NCBI GenBank assembly: GCA_943356525.1
Contig: CALRFG010000003.1
Location: 1 to 35,885, forward strand
Direction of reading: 5' to 3'
DNA length: 35,885 nucleotides
Source: Candidatus Nomurabacteria bacterium
GTDB taxonomy: Bacteria; Patescibacteriota; Minisyncoccia; Phycocordibacterales; CAIZLB01
Numbering within the stretch: position 1 is the stretch's first letter; every line of letters starts with the position of its first letter. Shown piece after piece: positions 21,621 through 30,623 of the stretch. The translations under genes and the position numbers were made by a program. The notes below the pieces were generated by a model. It saw only the letters and a program-made list of their open reading frames with translations, was not told where the DNA came from and ran no database searches.

Positions 21621-22079
21621 TTATATTATCACCCTGCATTGCCCTGGAAAAATGGATACATTGGGTGACCAGGCGTGGTCTGCTGAAACAAGTTCCAGGT
21701 CTGGACGATCTCTATTCATAGTCAAAACAAAGATATGAGGTATACCTAAAACATCAAATGTTCGTCTAGATGCAAAAACAAGATTAGATCTAAATCTGTG
21801 TGGAGTCTTTTCAAAGTAAGCTAGCAGATGCTCAATATCAAACGGTTTCCAGCAATCTTCTTTGCGGATACTTTTTGCAGCATTTTTTGATATCATCGGC
21901 TCTTTGAAATAAAAATCTCGAATCAAAAAAGTAGCTTTTTCTTTGTAGCTAAATTTAATTTCCTTATATCCAAGTTGTTTGAATATTTTCTCTCTTTGGT
22001 ATTTTGCTACACCTGCCTGAACCAACATGCCTTCAAAAGGCATTTCGTAATTTATCTTAATCATTCCTTTACCAGCCAT
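21621..22079 (-). CDS. Conserved-looking protein of unknown function, 152 residues
   Basis: I do not recognise this family. It has no signal peptide or transmembrane segment. Composition is ordinary for a soluble mixed alpha/beta protein: a basic middle (about 38-75, KEIKFSYKEKATFLIRDFYFKEP), a DxxWKPFDIEHLLAYFEKTPHRFRSNLVF block, and a C-terminal half with FVLTMNRDRPDLELVSADHAWSP that could be beta-rich. It has its own terminator and lies upstream of the EVE gene on the same strand. Two start codons are possible (22079 and an internal ATG at 22064). An AT-rich TATATA tract precedes the gene, but no single -10 box can be preferred. Confidence 0.65.
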   Translation of the reverse strand: MAGKGMIKINYEMPFEGMLVQAGVAKYQREKIFKQLGYKEIKFSYKEKATFLIRDFYFKEPMISKNAAKSIRKEDCWKPFDIEHLLAYFEKTPHRFRSNLVFASRRTFDVLGIPHIFVLTMNRDRPDLELVSADHAWSPNVSIFPGQCRVII

Positions 22080-22209
22080 AATATATATAGTGTGCTTTTT
22101 GTTTGTTTCCGGTGACTACATTGTCACTTCGGGTATACTATTTAACCATATTTAGAATAAAAGAGCAATTATTAACTTTCAAAAAATCTATGCAAGCTGC
22201 TAAAGTAAA

Positions 22210-23238
22210 TTAATTTTTCAAAAACCCAATAACCTCCCCTGCACTTTCCATAGACATAATTTTTTCTCTGATCTCTTTAGCATCATCAAATCCCGTCATA
22301 TATGTTTTAAAAAACTTTTTCATAACAGCAAAAGATTTTACATCTCCCAATTCTTTATCAAAAACCTCCACTTGTCTAATCAATGCTTTTATTCTATCTT
22401 CCCTACTTGGGATAAATTTCTCGCTTGCATTCAGATTTTCTATATCTTTAAATAACCAAGGATTACCAAACATTGCTCTTCCTATCATTGCACCATCTGC
22501 ATTTGAGTTTTTACATTTTTCATATGCGTCAGATATATCTAGCACATCACCATTTCCAAAGATCAAAGGAACAACTTTTCCTGGATTTTTTTCTGCCCAT
22601 TCATCTCGCATCTTGACAACAGTCTTGACATGAGACCAGTCAGCTTCAACTTTAGACATCTCTTTTCGAGTACGGGCATGTATAGTTATAAGATCAAGCT
22701 CTTGTTCGAGCAAAATTGGTATCCAAGTATCCAACTCTACAGCATTGTAACCAACACGAGTCTTTACAGAAACGGAAAAATCCGCATTGTCACCTCCTAA
22801 ACAAAAATCCCGTCTTGCATCGCGACATGCTTTTATCACATCGATTGCAAGCTCTGGATTTTTAATCATAGCCGCACCGCACTTTTGTTTCTCTATGGAT
22901 TTGTCGGGGCAACCCATGTTTACGTCCACTCCATCGAAACCTAACTCTATACAAAGTTTTGTGGCTTCATACATGTATTGATATGTTGATGAAAAAAGTT
23001 GAACTATTATAGGCCTTTGAAGCTCTTTATCAAATAGCAAATCTTTTTTTAATTTATATTTTCCAATCTCTGTGGCACGTATCAAACCATCAGCTGAAAC
23101 AAACTCTGTCCAAAATATATCAGGGCTTTGTGCCTCAGCTATAACAGTACGAAAAGCTACATCTGTAACATCGGCCATAGGTGCCAATACAAAAAGAGGT
23201 CTTTGTTTATTTTGTTTTAACTTTTGAATGAAGGACAT
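22210..23238 (-). CDS. dus: tRNA-dihydrouridine synthase
   Basis: FMN-dependent enzyme reducing specific uridines in tRNA to dihydrouridine. The TIM-barrel landmarks are present: LAPMADVTDVAFR (about 18-30), VNMGCPDKSIEKQKCGAAMI with catalytic Cys120, SVKTRVGY (about 152-159), ITIHARTRKEMS, the FMN-phosphate segment IFGNGDV and GAMIGRAMFGNPW, and a short helical C-terminal domain (KKFFKTYMTGF). At 342 residues the length is normal. The target position (DusA, B or C type) cannot be assigned reliably. A TATATA box predicts a 1-base leader; the upstream secreted-protein gene is 17 bases away, so cotranscription is possible. Confidence 0.94.
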   Translation of the reverse strand: MSFIQKLKQNKQRPLFVLAPMADVTDVAFRTVIAEAQSPDIFWTEFVSADGLIRATEIGKYKLKKDLLFDKELQRPIIVQLFSSTYQYMYEATKLCIELGFDGVDVNMGCPDKSIEKQKCGAAMIKNPELAIDVIKACRDARRDFCLGGDNADFSVSVKTRVGYNAVELDTWIPILLEQELDLITIHARTRKEMSKVEADWSHVKTVVKMRDEWAEKNPGKVVPLIFGNGDVLDISDAYEKCKNSNADGAMIGRAMFGNPWLFKDIENLNASEKFIPSREDRIKALIRQVEVFDKELGDVKSFAVMKKFFKTYMTGFDDAKEIREKIMSMESAGEVIGFLKN

Positions 23239-23255
23239 ATTTTTCTATATATAAA

Positions 23256-23618
23256 CTACTTACCTATACTCATTGATGTACCCAAGTTAAACATATAACC
23301 TATACTTGGTAAAGTAAAGCAACTATTACCTGAGTAAATTAGACATATACCAGCACCTGGAACATAATTTCCTAAAGAATTTACAGCAGGTCTTGGTTGA
23401 TACATTTTATGTAAAATAGTAACACCTGTATAGTAAACTAAAGGTAGAGGGGCCTGATATCTTACATCGCGTACATATAGAACCCAACTTGGAATTACAT
23501 TACAAGTACAAGTAATCATCCCAACTATCTGACCTCCAAAGTTTGTGATCGTTGCAGCTTTGGTATTTACAGGGTCTAAAAATATTGTTAAAACAATTAA
23601 TAAAGCAAATAATCTCAT
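23256..23618 (-). CDS. Secreted cysteine-containing protein, CPR-type
   Basis: A 120-residue exported protein. Residues about 1-21 form a signal peptide (MRLFALLIVLTIFLDPVNTKA). The mature part starts with TNFGGQIVGMITCTCNV and later has a GAGICLIYSGNSCFTLPSIG block, giving four cysteines in two pairs (CTC and C...C), so one or two disulfides are likely. Short secreted proteins with an FGG...CTC...GxC pattern occur in many Parcubacteria, as far as I recall; no function is known. A TG-A-TATCAT box lies six bases before the ATG, giving a predicted leaderless mRNA. Confidence 0.72.
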   Translation of the reverse strand: MRLFALLIVLTIFLDPVNTKAATITNFGGQIVGMITCTCNVIPSWVLYVRDVRYQAPLPLVYYTGVTILHKMYQPRPAVNSLGNYVPGAGICLIYSGNSCFTLPSIGYMFNLGTSMSIGK

Positions 23619-23624
23619 ATATTC

Positions 23625-23633
23625 ATGATATCA
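23625..23633 (-). promoter_or_regulatory. Extended -10 of the secreted protein gene
   Basis: Minus-strand TG-A-TATCAT (23633-23625), predicted start 23618, the A of the ATG. No clear -35. Confidence 0.55.
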
Positions 23634-23660
23634 TATATCAGTTATTATATAAATAATTAA

Positions 23661-24974
<1,314 letters not shown>

Positions 24975-24987
24975 AAACTAAAATAAT

Positions 24988-25016
24988 CACTAGTCATAAA
25001 AGGCTGGTGTTTTTTT
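24988..25016 (+). terminator. Enolase terminator
   Basis: CACTAGTC (24988-24995) pairs over eight positions (including G-T pairs) with GGCTGGTG (25002-25009), followed by T7. Confidence 0.8.
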
Positions 25017-25017
25017 A

Positions 25018-25045
25018 TTGACAAAACTACCTATAATGATATTAT
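25018..25045 (+). promoter_or_regulatory. Promoter of small paralog A
   Basis: TTGACA (25018-25023), 16-base spacer ending TGA, TATTAT (25040-25045). Predicted start 25052. The TTG of the -35 box could be mistaken for a start codon of a longer ORF. Confidence 0.75.
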
Positions 25046-25074
25046 TTTACAGTAAATCCGAACCCTCTAAAATT

Positions 25075-25320
25075 ATGAAACCAATAATGAATATACTCAA
25101 TACAATATCAAAAAGCAGACAAGGTGATAAGTTTAAAATGTTTATATCACACATAGGAGAGCATGTTGATAAAGATGCTAACATGGACCTAGATAAGGAA
25201 TTGCATCTAAACTTTTGGATCAGCAGTATTCATGATGATGAAAAGATGACTTCTGACCTGGCTCATGAAATAGCAACTTGGATTGAAGTAAACATTTCGT
25301 TAAATGGTCTTGTTAGCTAA
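25075..25320 (+). CDS. Small orphan protein, tandem paralog A (81 residues)
   Basis: Unrecognised soluble, acidic, probably all-helical protein. It aligns along its whole length, almost without gaps, with the next gene: both start MKxIxNIL, have FxxFI in the first third, an LT/T..LAxEIxxWI motif near the end, and similar length. The frame is open from 25018, but that longer version would begin inside the TTGACA box; ATG 25075 matches the paralog start and leaves a 23-base leader. It has its own promoter and GC-rich terminator. The promoter, leader and coding region are all similar to those of paralog B, so the whole cassette was duplicated. Function unknown. Confidence 0.7.
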   Translation: MKPIMNILNTISKSRQGDKFKMFISHIGEHVDKDANMDLDKELHLNFWISSIHDDEKMTSDLAHEIATWIEVNISLNGLVS

Positions 25321-25332
25321 AAAAAACTCCTC

Positions 25333-25374
25333 CCACCCCGGCGAACTATTGATGTTCTCCAGGGTGGTTTTTTT
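25333..25374 (+). terminator. Terminator of paralog A
   Basis: CCACCC (25333-25338) / GGGTGG (25362-25367), with inner GG/CC and GAAC/GTTC pairs around loop TATTGAT, then T7. The next promoter's TTGACA begins 2 bases later. Confidence 0.85.
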
Positions 25375-25375
25375 G

Positions 25376-25403
25376 TTGACATATTCTATTATAATGTTAC
25401 TGT
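25376..25403 (+). promoter_or_regulatory. Promoter of small paralog B
   Basis: TTGACA (25376-25381), 16-base spacer ending TGT, TACTGT (25398-25403); predicted start 25410 at GTAACCGAACC, aligned with GTAAATCCGAACC of paralog A. Confidence 0.7.
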
Positions 25404-25430
25404 ATATTAGTAACCGAACCAAACACCACA

Positions 25431-25682
25431 GTGAAAACCATCAATAATATCCTATATGGATTTTGTGCAACAATGCAAGATCCTGACTTCGAAGCTTTTA
25501 TTCTTCAAATACTTGCAGATATTCCCAATAATCCACAGCTCAATAATGATCAAGAAAAAGAATTGATTTCTAAAATAAATAGAAACCCTAAACCTGAAGA
25601 TTTGACATTGGGATTAGCCTATGAAATCTCATGCTGGATAAATAATTTACCTAATACAGACAGTGTGATCGAGCTCACCTAA
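25431..25682 (+). CDS. Small orphan protein, tandem paralog B (83 residues)
   Basis: Second member of the tandem pair. The start is a GTG whose position matches the ATG of paralog A (MKTINNIL against MKPIMNIL). It ends with LTLGLAYEISCWINNL, matching MTSDLAHEIATWIEVN of A. Overall identity is low, roughly a third by eye, so the duplication is old or the family is fast-evolving. No signal peptide, no membrane segment, predicted helical. Own promoter, 21-base leader without Shine-Dalgarno sequence, own GC-rich terminator. I do not recognise the family. Confidence 0.7.
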   Translation: MKTINNILYGFCATMQDPDFEAFILQILADIPNNPQLNNDQEKELISKINRNPKPEDLTLGLAYEISCWINNLPNTDSVIELT

Positions 25683-25700
25683 ACCATAACATTCACCTAT

Positions 25701-25735
25701 CCCGTTGGACTTACAAAGTCCCCGGGGTTTTTTTT
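25701..25735 (+). terminator. Terminator of paralog B
   Basis: CCCG-TT-GGACTT / AAGTCC-C-CGGG stem with loop ACA, then T8 (25728-25735). Confidence 0.85.
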
Positions 25736-25796
25736 AACTCAAATACTATAATTCATTACAATAAAGTTTATAAAATTTTAACCAAATACTAAATGT

Positions 25797-26372
25797 CTAT
25801 AGATGTATTTTCTTCAATTCCCTTACCCTATCTTTATAATCTGGTATTGTTTCTCCGACTAGGTCCCAAAATTTGTATGAATGGTTAAATTGCCCAAGGT
25901 GACAAAGTTCATGAACAATTATATAGTCAGCGAGATGTTCTGGTATGAGAGCAATCTTATAGTTGAAGTTTAAGTTTCCTCTTCGTGATGCTGATCCCCA
26001 TCGAGTTTTAGTATTTTTTATGGAAATATTTTTGTATGAGAGATTATAATGTTGGTTATATTTAGCAAGTTTTATTGACGCAAGATTTAAAGCTACGTTT
26101 TTATGGAGTAGGTAATCACGGCGTGTTAGTTTTATAGGTTGGGATTTAGTAGGGTTTTCTAATTGAACAGATTTTATTTTTTCTAGTGTGTGTTTTATCC
26201 AGTCTGATTTAGATAGGAGAAAACGCTCCGCTTGCTCCAGGGTGATATGACGAGGTTTAGTGAGTTTGATTTGACCCTGACGATCAATGGTGATGCGTAA
26301 GTATTTAGTCCTTATTCGGTCTGGATTTAGAGTGTAGTCAGGGATCATTATTTTTTCATATTTATTTTCCAT
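25797..26372 (-). CDS. YgjP/DUF45-type zinc metallopeptidase
   Basis: A 191-residue putative metal-dependent hydrolase of the YgjP/SprT-like group. The zinc site is HELCH at 154-158 with a third histidine H164 (FNHSYKFWDLV), and the family motif TRWGSAS lies at 123-129. There is no signal peptide, so it is cytoplasmic. Relatives have no well-established substrate. It begins 7 bases after the gyrB stop, so it is probably cotranscribed; a TATAGA box lies six bases before its ATG within the gyrB 3' end, so independent transcription is also possible. Confidence 0.9.
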   Translation of the reverse strand: MENKYEKIMIPDYTLNPDRIRTKYLRITIDRQGQIKLTKPRHITLEQAERFLLSKSDWIKHTLEKIKSVQLENPTKSQPIKLTRRDYLLHKNVALNLASIKLAKYNQHYNLSYKNISIKNTKTRWGSASRRGNLNFNYKIALIPEHLADYIIVHELCHLGQFNHSYKFWDLVGETIPDYKDRVRELKKIHL

Positions 26373-26379
26373 ACTTCAT

Positions 26380-28482
26380 CTATACATCCAACCTCGCAGC
26401 TCTCGCATTTGACTGTATAAAACTCTTTCTCGATGGAACATCGGTTCCCATCAAAACGTCTATAACTCTATCAGTCGCAACGATATCTTCTATCCTAACT
26501 TGTTTTAAAACTCTTTTCGCTGGATCCATAGTTGTCTCTCCTAACTCATCGGCGTTCATTTCTCCAAGACCTTTATATCTTTGTATAAATGGTTTCTTCA
26601 TAGTTTTTGATTTTGAAGTTGTTTCCTCCTCCTCACCTTCTATTTCCTCAATATTATCCTCTTCTTCACCTTCTTTAATCTCACTATCCGCTTGCTCATA
26701 TCCAATCTTTTTAAAATAGGCATCTTTCTCCGCGTCTGAATAATAATAACCAACTTCTTTTCCATATTTGATCTTATATAGTGGCGGTTGAGCAACATAT
26801 ATAAATCCACCTTCTATCAATGGTCTAAAATATCTATATAGTAAAGTTAATATCAAAGTTCTGATATGAGCACCGTCAACGTCGGCATCGGTTGCGATAA
26901 TAACTTTATGATAACGGAGTTTAGTTATATCAAACACATCACCTATTGCAGTACCAAGTGCGATCACAAGGTTACGAACCTGCTCTGATGCAAGTATTTT
27001 ATCAAGTCTTGCTCTTTCAATGTTTAGGATCTTACCCCTTAGTGGTAGGACGGCTTGTGTCTTTCTGTTTCTTCCTTGAACCGCAGTACCTCCCGCAGAG
27101 TCTCCCTCCACTATAAACAGTTCTGACTCTTCTGCTTTTCGACTTTGACAATCAGAAAGCTTTCCAGGAAGTGTCATTCCTTCTAATGCACCTTTACGTA
27201 GTATTGAATCCTTGGCAGCCTTAGCAGCTTTTCTAGCACGCACAGCAAGAACAACTTTAGAGATTATTTGTTTTGCGTCATCTGGATTTTCTTCTAGGAA
27301 TGATGAAAAGGCTTCACCAAAAATACTTGATACAGCAGACTGTGCTTCTGTTGATCCCAATTTTGATTTTGTTTGCCCTTCAAACTGTATCTCTTGCAAT
27401 TTTACAGAAACAACAGCACATAAACCTTCAAGAACATCATCTCCTGTAAATGATTCATCATCTTTTACTAAATTACTTTTCTTTGCATATGTGTTTAATA
27501 TACGAGTCAATGCTGTTTTGAAACCTGTAACATGAGTACCACCTTCGAGCGTATAAATGTTGTTAGCAAAAGCTACAAGTCGCGGATTCATATCATCTGT
27601 ATATTGAAGTGCTATTTCAACTCCTACGTTAACACCTTCAGCACCTTTATCTTTTGATGTATAATCTTTCTCTACATAGAAGACATTTTTATGAATAACT
27701 TTTTGTGACTGATTATAGAAAGAAACGAGTGAAGATAAACCACCTTCAAAGTAAAATGATATTGATGGCGCTATAATATTTTCATCATATATATAAACAG
27801 AATCATCAAGGAGTGATTTTACCTGCTTTTCATTCATACCAGACTCTCTAAGATCTATAATATTAATAGTTAAACCTTTAACAAGATAAGCTTGTTGTCT
27901 AAAACGTGATACTATCTTTTGCCAATCGTATTCGATACCCTCTTTGAAAATAGTCTCGTCTGGTTTCCAGGTAACAATAGTTCCATGAAGTTTTGATGCA
28001 CCAACTTTTTTAAGAGCATATTTTGGTTTACCGATTTCATATTCTTGTATAAACTTTGATCCGTTTTGATGAACTTCAACACGAGTATGTATTGATAGTG
28101 CATTTACGACAGACGCACCTACACCGTGAAGTCCTCCAGATACTTTATATCCTTCACCACCAAATTTTCCACCAGCATGTAAAACTGTCATGATAGTTTC
28201 CACAGCAGACACTTTAGTTTTAGGATGCAAACCTGTCGGCATCCCCCGCCCATTGTCGACTATACGTATATATCCGTCCGGTAGTAAAGATACTTCAATA
28301 CGATCGGCGAAACCACCCATGGCTTCATCGCGACAGTTGTCAAAAATCTCCCATATAAGGTGATGCAATCCTTCAGGTCCTGTAGTACCAATATACATAC
28401 CCGGACGCTTTCTAACAGGCTCCAGACCCTCTAAGACTTGTATAGAATCGGCATCATAGCCTTTTTGTTTTTTTTCTGCCAT
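26380..28482 (-). CDS. gyrB: DNA gyrase subunit B
   Basis: ATPase subunit of the type II topoisomerase that supercoils DNA. The GHKL ATPase domain (IWEIFDNCRDEAMGG, DNGRGMPTG, GGLHGVGASVVNALS), transducer, and TOPRIM domain (FIVEGDSAGGTA, DADVDGAHIRTL) are complete, as is the C-terminal QRYKGLGEMNADEL. Length 700 exceeds the usual 640 or so because of a Glu-rich linker of about 30-40 residues (IKEGEEEDNIEEIEGEEEE) just before QRYKGLGEM. The ending (SRKSFIQSNARAARLDV) is more like GyrB than ParE; gyrA is not in the window. TG-C-TATAAT predicts a 2-base leader. AGAAGGAT before the ATG is one of the few Shine-Dalgarno-like sequences here, usable only on read-through from pheT. Confidence 0.95.
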   Translation of the reverse strand: MAEKKQKGYDADSIQVLEGLEPVRKRPGMYIGTTGPEGLHHLIWEIFDNCRDEAMGGFADRIEVSLLPDGYIRIVDNGRGMPTGLHPKTKVSAVETIMTVLHAGGKFGGEGYKVSGGLHGVGASVVNALSIHTRVEVHQNGSKFIQEYEIGKPKYALKKVGASKLHGTIVTWKPDETIFKEGIEYDWQKIVSRFRQQAYLVKGLTINIIDLRESGMNEKQVKSLLDDSVYIYDENIIAPSISFYFEGGLSSLVSFYNQSQKVIHKNVFYVEKDYTSKDKGAEGVNVGVEIALQYTDDMNPRLVAFANNIYTLEGGTHVTGFKTALTRILNTYAKKSNLVKDDESFTGDDVLEGLCAVVSVKLQEIQFEGQTKSKLGSTEAQSAVSSIFGEAFSSFLEENPDDAKQIISKVVLAVRARKAAKAAKDSILRKGALEGMTLPGKLSDCQSRKAEESELFIVEGDSAGGTAVQGRNRKTQAVLPLRGKILNIERARLDKILASEQVRNLVIALGTAIGDVFDITKLRYHKVIIATDADVDGAHIRTLILTLLYRYFRPLIEGGFIYVAQPPLYKIKYGKEVGYYYSDAEKDAYFKKIGYEQADSEIKEGEEEDNIEEIEGEEEETTSKSKTMKKPFIQRYKGLGEMNADELGETTMDPAKRVLKQVRIEDIVATDRVIDVLMGTDVPSRKSFIQSNARAARLDV

Positions 28483-28490
28483 ATCCTTCT

Positions 28491-28499
28491 ATTATAGCA
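28491..28499 (-). promoter_or_regulatory. Extended -10 of gyrB
   Basis: Minus-strand TG-C-TATAAT (28499-28491) in the 21-base gap after pheT; predicted start 28484, two bases before the ATG. Confidence 0.6.
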
Positions 28500-28503
28500 T
28501 GTT

Positions 28504-30504
28504 TTAGCGAACCTCGAAACCTTCTTGGACCAGTTTTTCAGCCATATTTTGCATGATTAATTTTGTCTCTTCCTCAGTCAATGTTTTCTCATAAGACTGA
28601 AACACAAAACGATATGCATAAGAAGTTTTTCCTTCTTTTTTGAAAATATCAAACCTAAAATAATTTTCTATAAGTGGTTGTTTTGAAACTTCCTCCTTTA
28701 TCATATTTTCTATATCATCCTCACTTTTTCCTAAATCATCATTAACAAAAAATGCTATATCTCTACTCATCGCTGGATAATCTGAACCTTTCTTATATTT
28801 CTTCACTTTGATCAGTGCATTATCAGATAAATAATTATCAGAATGTTCTATGTCATTAAGTTTTATATTATTTAAAATTATTTCACAGATGATAACATTG
28901 TTTACCAACTCAATTTTTCCACCAATCAAACCAAGCTCAGTAACTATTTCATTCATCACATCCTCCGCTTTTTTATCCTTCGGCCATTTTACCATACCAA
29001 AGGCGATAGCAAGACGATTTTCTTCAATCAAATCATTTCCTTTTTGAGAAAATACTTTTCCAATCTCAAAAACCTTAACTATATTTTTTGAAACAAGATC
29101 TAAATATTTAAAGTTATTCTCTACTGCCTTGATAATATTATTTTTCAAATCCCCTCGGAGACTATCTCTGTCAGCAGTGAGCGAGTTTTCAAGTTTTATT
29201 GAATGAGGGTTTATCTTTGAATCAACAAGAGTATGCAATATAACCTCATCAAAATCTTTTGCTTTGAAGAATTTTCTCAAGTTAAAAATAAGTTTATCAG
29301 CATCAGTCTCTAATTCTAGTGTTGGTTTTGCACTGTCCTTAAAACTTTCATCATATATCAAAGACTCAAAACCTTTATTTCTCAAAAATTCGTCAGCCAC
29401 ATCACAAGGCAAATCCAAATCTGATCTATGATACGGAACGATTATTGTATATTTATTATCGCCTTTTTTTATAATTTCAACCCCAGTCTTTGTAAGAATA
29501 TTTTCCAAAAAAGAAACAACTTGATCTGGTATACCTGAATCTTTTAAATCAATCATTTGAGTTATATTGTCAATATCAATGTCAATAGTTTTTCTATTAT
29601 TTTTATTGATAATATTTTCTATACTATCTGATATCTCTGTCTCATGAACTTTTATCTCTGACTTATCCCAAGTTAAAAGATGAATATAATCTTGTACTGC
29701 TAGTAAGAATCTTTCTTTATTTAATCCTTGTTCAAAACGTTTTGATGAATCGTTTAACAAGTTTAAAGATCGCGCAGTTTTTCGAACTGTAACTTGATTA
29801 AAATTGGCTGACTCTAAATATACACTTGTTGTTTTTTCATCTACTTCAGCTTTGCTTCCTCCTTTTACACCAGCTATAGCGAGTATATTATTACTATCTC
29901 GTATAACCAAAGTGTTTGGTTCGAGTTTTATTTCTTTTCCACCGAGTAAGGTTATAGTTTCACCCTCTTTTGAAAGATCTACATGTATTTGTCCCTCAAC
30001 TTTATCTACATCGAAAACGTGTAGTGGTTGTCCTGTGTCGAACATTACAAAGTTTGTAAGATCAACTAATAATGATTTTGGGTTTTGGCCGATAGCAGTT
30101 AGTGATTTTTTAATCCATTCTGGTGATTCAGTATTTTTAATATTTTCTATTTTTGTAAGCGAATACACTGGACATAATTCTGTTAAAAATTTATTTACGA
30201 TTTCGTGATTAACTAAAAAATTTGTAATTAATATATCTTTATCAGTTATATCAAATCTAACATTCTCATCAATAATAAGTTCAGGAATAAGTAGAGATAA
30301 CTCTAAGGCCACATAGCGAAGTCCATGGGCATATGGTCCACGGTCTGGAGTTATCTTTATATCATAGATAAAATCATCATTTTTCTCCTCAAAAGAGTCA
30401 ACTTCAAAAGCATGCATAGTCAGTGTATCCACCAGTTTTTGAGGAGTTGGTAACACTTCAGGATTTTTATAGTAAGTCGATAACCAGTTATACGAAATAA
30501 GCAT
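28504..30504 (-). CDS. pheT: Phenylalanyl-tRNA synthetase beta subunit lacking the tRNA-binding OB domain
   Basis: Structural and editing subunit of PheRS. After MLISYNWLSTYY and HAFEVDSFEEKN the sequence goes directly to YDIKITPDRGPYAHGLRYVALEL, so the roughly 110-residue EMAPII-like tRNA-binding domain that normally sits between these segments (residues about 40-150 in E. coli PheT) is absent. The B3/B4 editing region, B5 domain, catalytic-like domain and C-terminal ferredoxin-fold anticodon-binding domain (SDYPAMSRDIAFFV, YRFVFQSYEKTLTEEE) are present. Length is 666, against about 800 in most bacteria. pheS is upstream but separated by 625 bases. The promoter TTTACA-17-TACTCT with TGC extension predicts a leaderless mRNA. 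Confidence 0.94.
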   Translation of the reverse strand: MLISYNWLSTYYKNPEVLPTPQKLVDTLTMHAFEVDSFEEKNDDFIYDIKITPDRGPYAHGLRYVALELSLLIPELIIDENVRFDITDKDILITNFLVNHEIVNKFLTELCPVYSLTKIENIKNTESPEWIKKSLTAIGQNPKSLLVDLTNFVMFDTGQPLHVFDVDKVEGQIHVDLSKEGETITLLGGKEIKLEPNTLVIRDSNNILAIAGVKGGSKAEVDEKTTSVYLESANFNQVTVRKTARSLNLLNDSSKRFEQGLNKERFLLAVQDYIHLLTWDKSEIKVHETEISDSIENIINKNNRKTIDIDIDNITQMIDLKDSGIPDQVVSFLENILTKTGVEIIKKGDNKYTIIVPYHRSDLDLPCDVADEFLRNKGFESLIYDESFKDSAKPTLELETDADKLIFNLRKFFKAKDFDEVILHTLVDSKINPHSIKLENSLTADRDSLRGDLKNNIIKAVENNFKYLDLVSKNIVKVFEIGKVFSQKGNDLIEENRLAIAFGMVKWPKDKKAEDVMNEIVTELGLIGGKIELVNNVIICEIILNNIKLNDIEHSDNYLSDNALIKVKKYKKGSDYPAMSRDIAFFVNDDLGKSEDDIENMIKEEVSKQPLIENYFRFDIFKKEGKTSYAYRFVFQSYEKTLTEEETKLIMQNMAEKLVQEGFEVR

Positions 30505-30510
30505 ATAATT

Positions 30511-30539
30511 AGAGTAGCAGATGGGGTTTTTATTGTAAA
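30511..30539 (-). promoter_or_regulatory. pheT promoter, leaderless configuration
   Basis: Minus-strand TTTACA (30539-30534), 17-base spacer ending TGC, TACTCT (30516-30511); predicted start 30504, the A of the ATG. Confidence 0.65.
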
Positions 30540-30589
30540 TCGCTCGGGTCTTGACTTATTACTAATACATTGGGTTATATATTTTTAGT

Positions 30590-30617
30590 TTGCATAAAAC
30601 TATTCTTGGCTTATAAT
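30590..30617 (+). promoter_or_regulatory. Promoter of the candidate RNA at 30624
   Basis: TTGCAT (30590-30595), 16 bases, TATAAT (30612-30617). A second candidate upstream is TTGACT (30551-30556), 18 bases, TTATAT (30575-30580). Both face right, away from pheT. Confidence 0.6.
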
Positions 30618-30623
30618 AAATAC

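Noticed and set aside
22080-22209. Hairpin GTGAC-TACATT-GTCAC and short ORFs in the gap before the dihydrouridine synthase gene
   Set aside because: The ORFs are seven codons or fewer, and the hairpin lacks a T-run, so neither a gene nor a terminator can be supported.
25018-25074. N-terminal extension of paralog A from a TTG codon
   Set aside because: The TTG is part of the TTGACA -35 box, and the extension covers the promoter and leader; the paralog starts at the equivalent of 25075.
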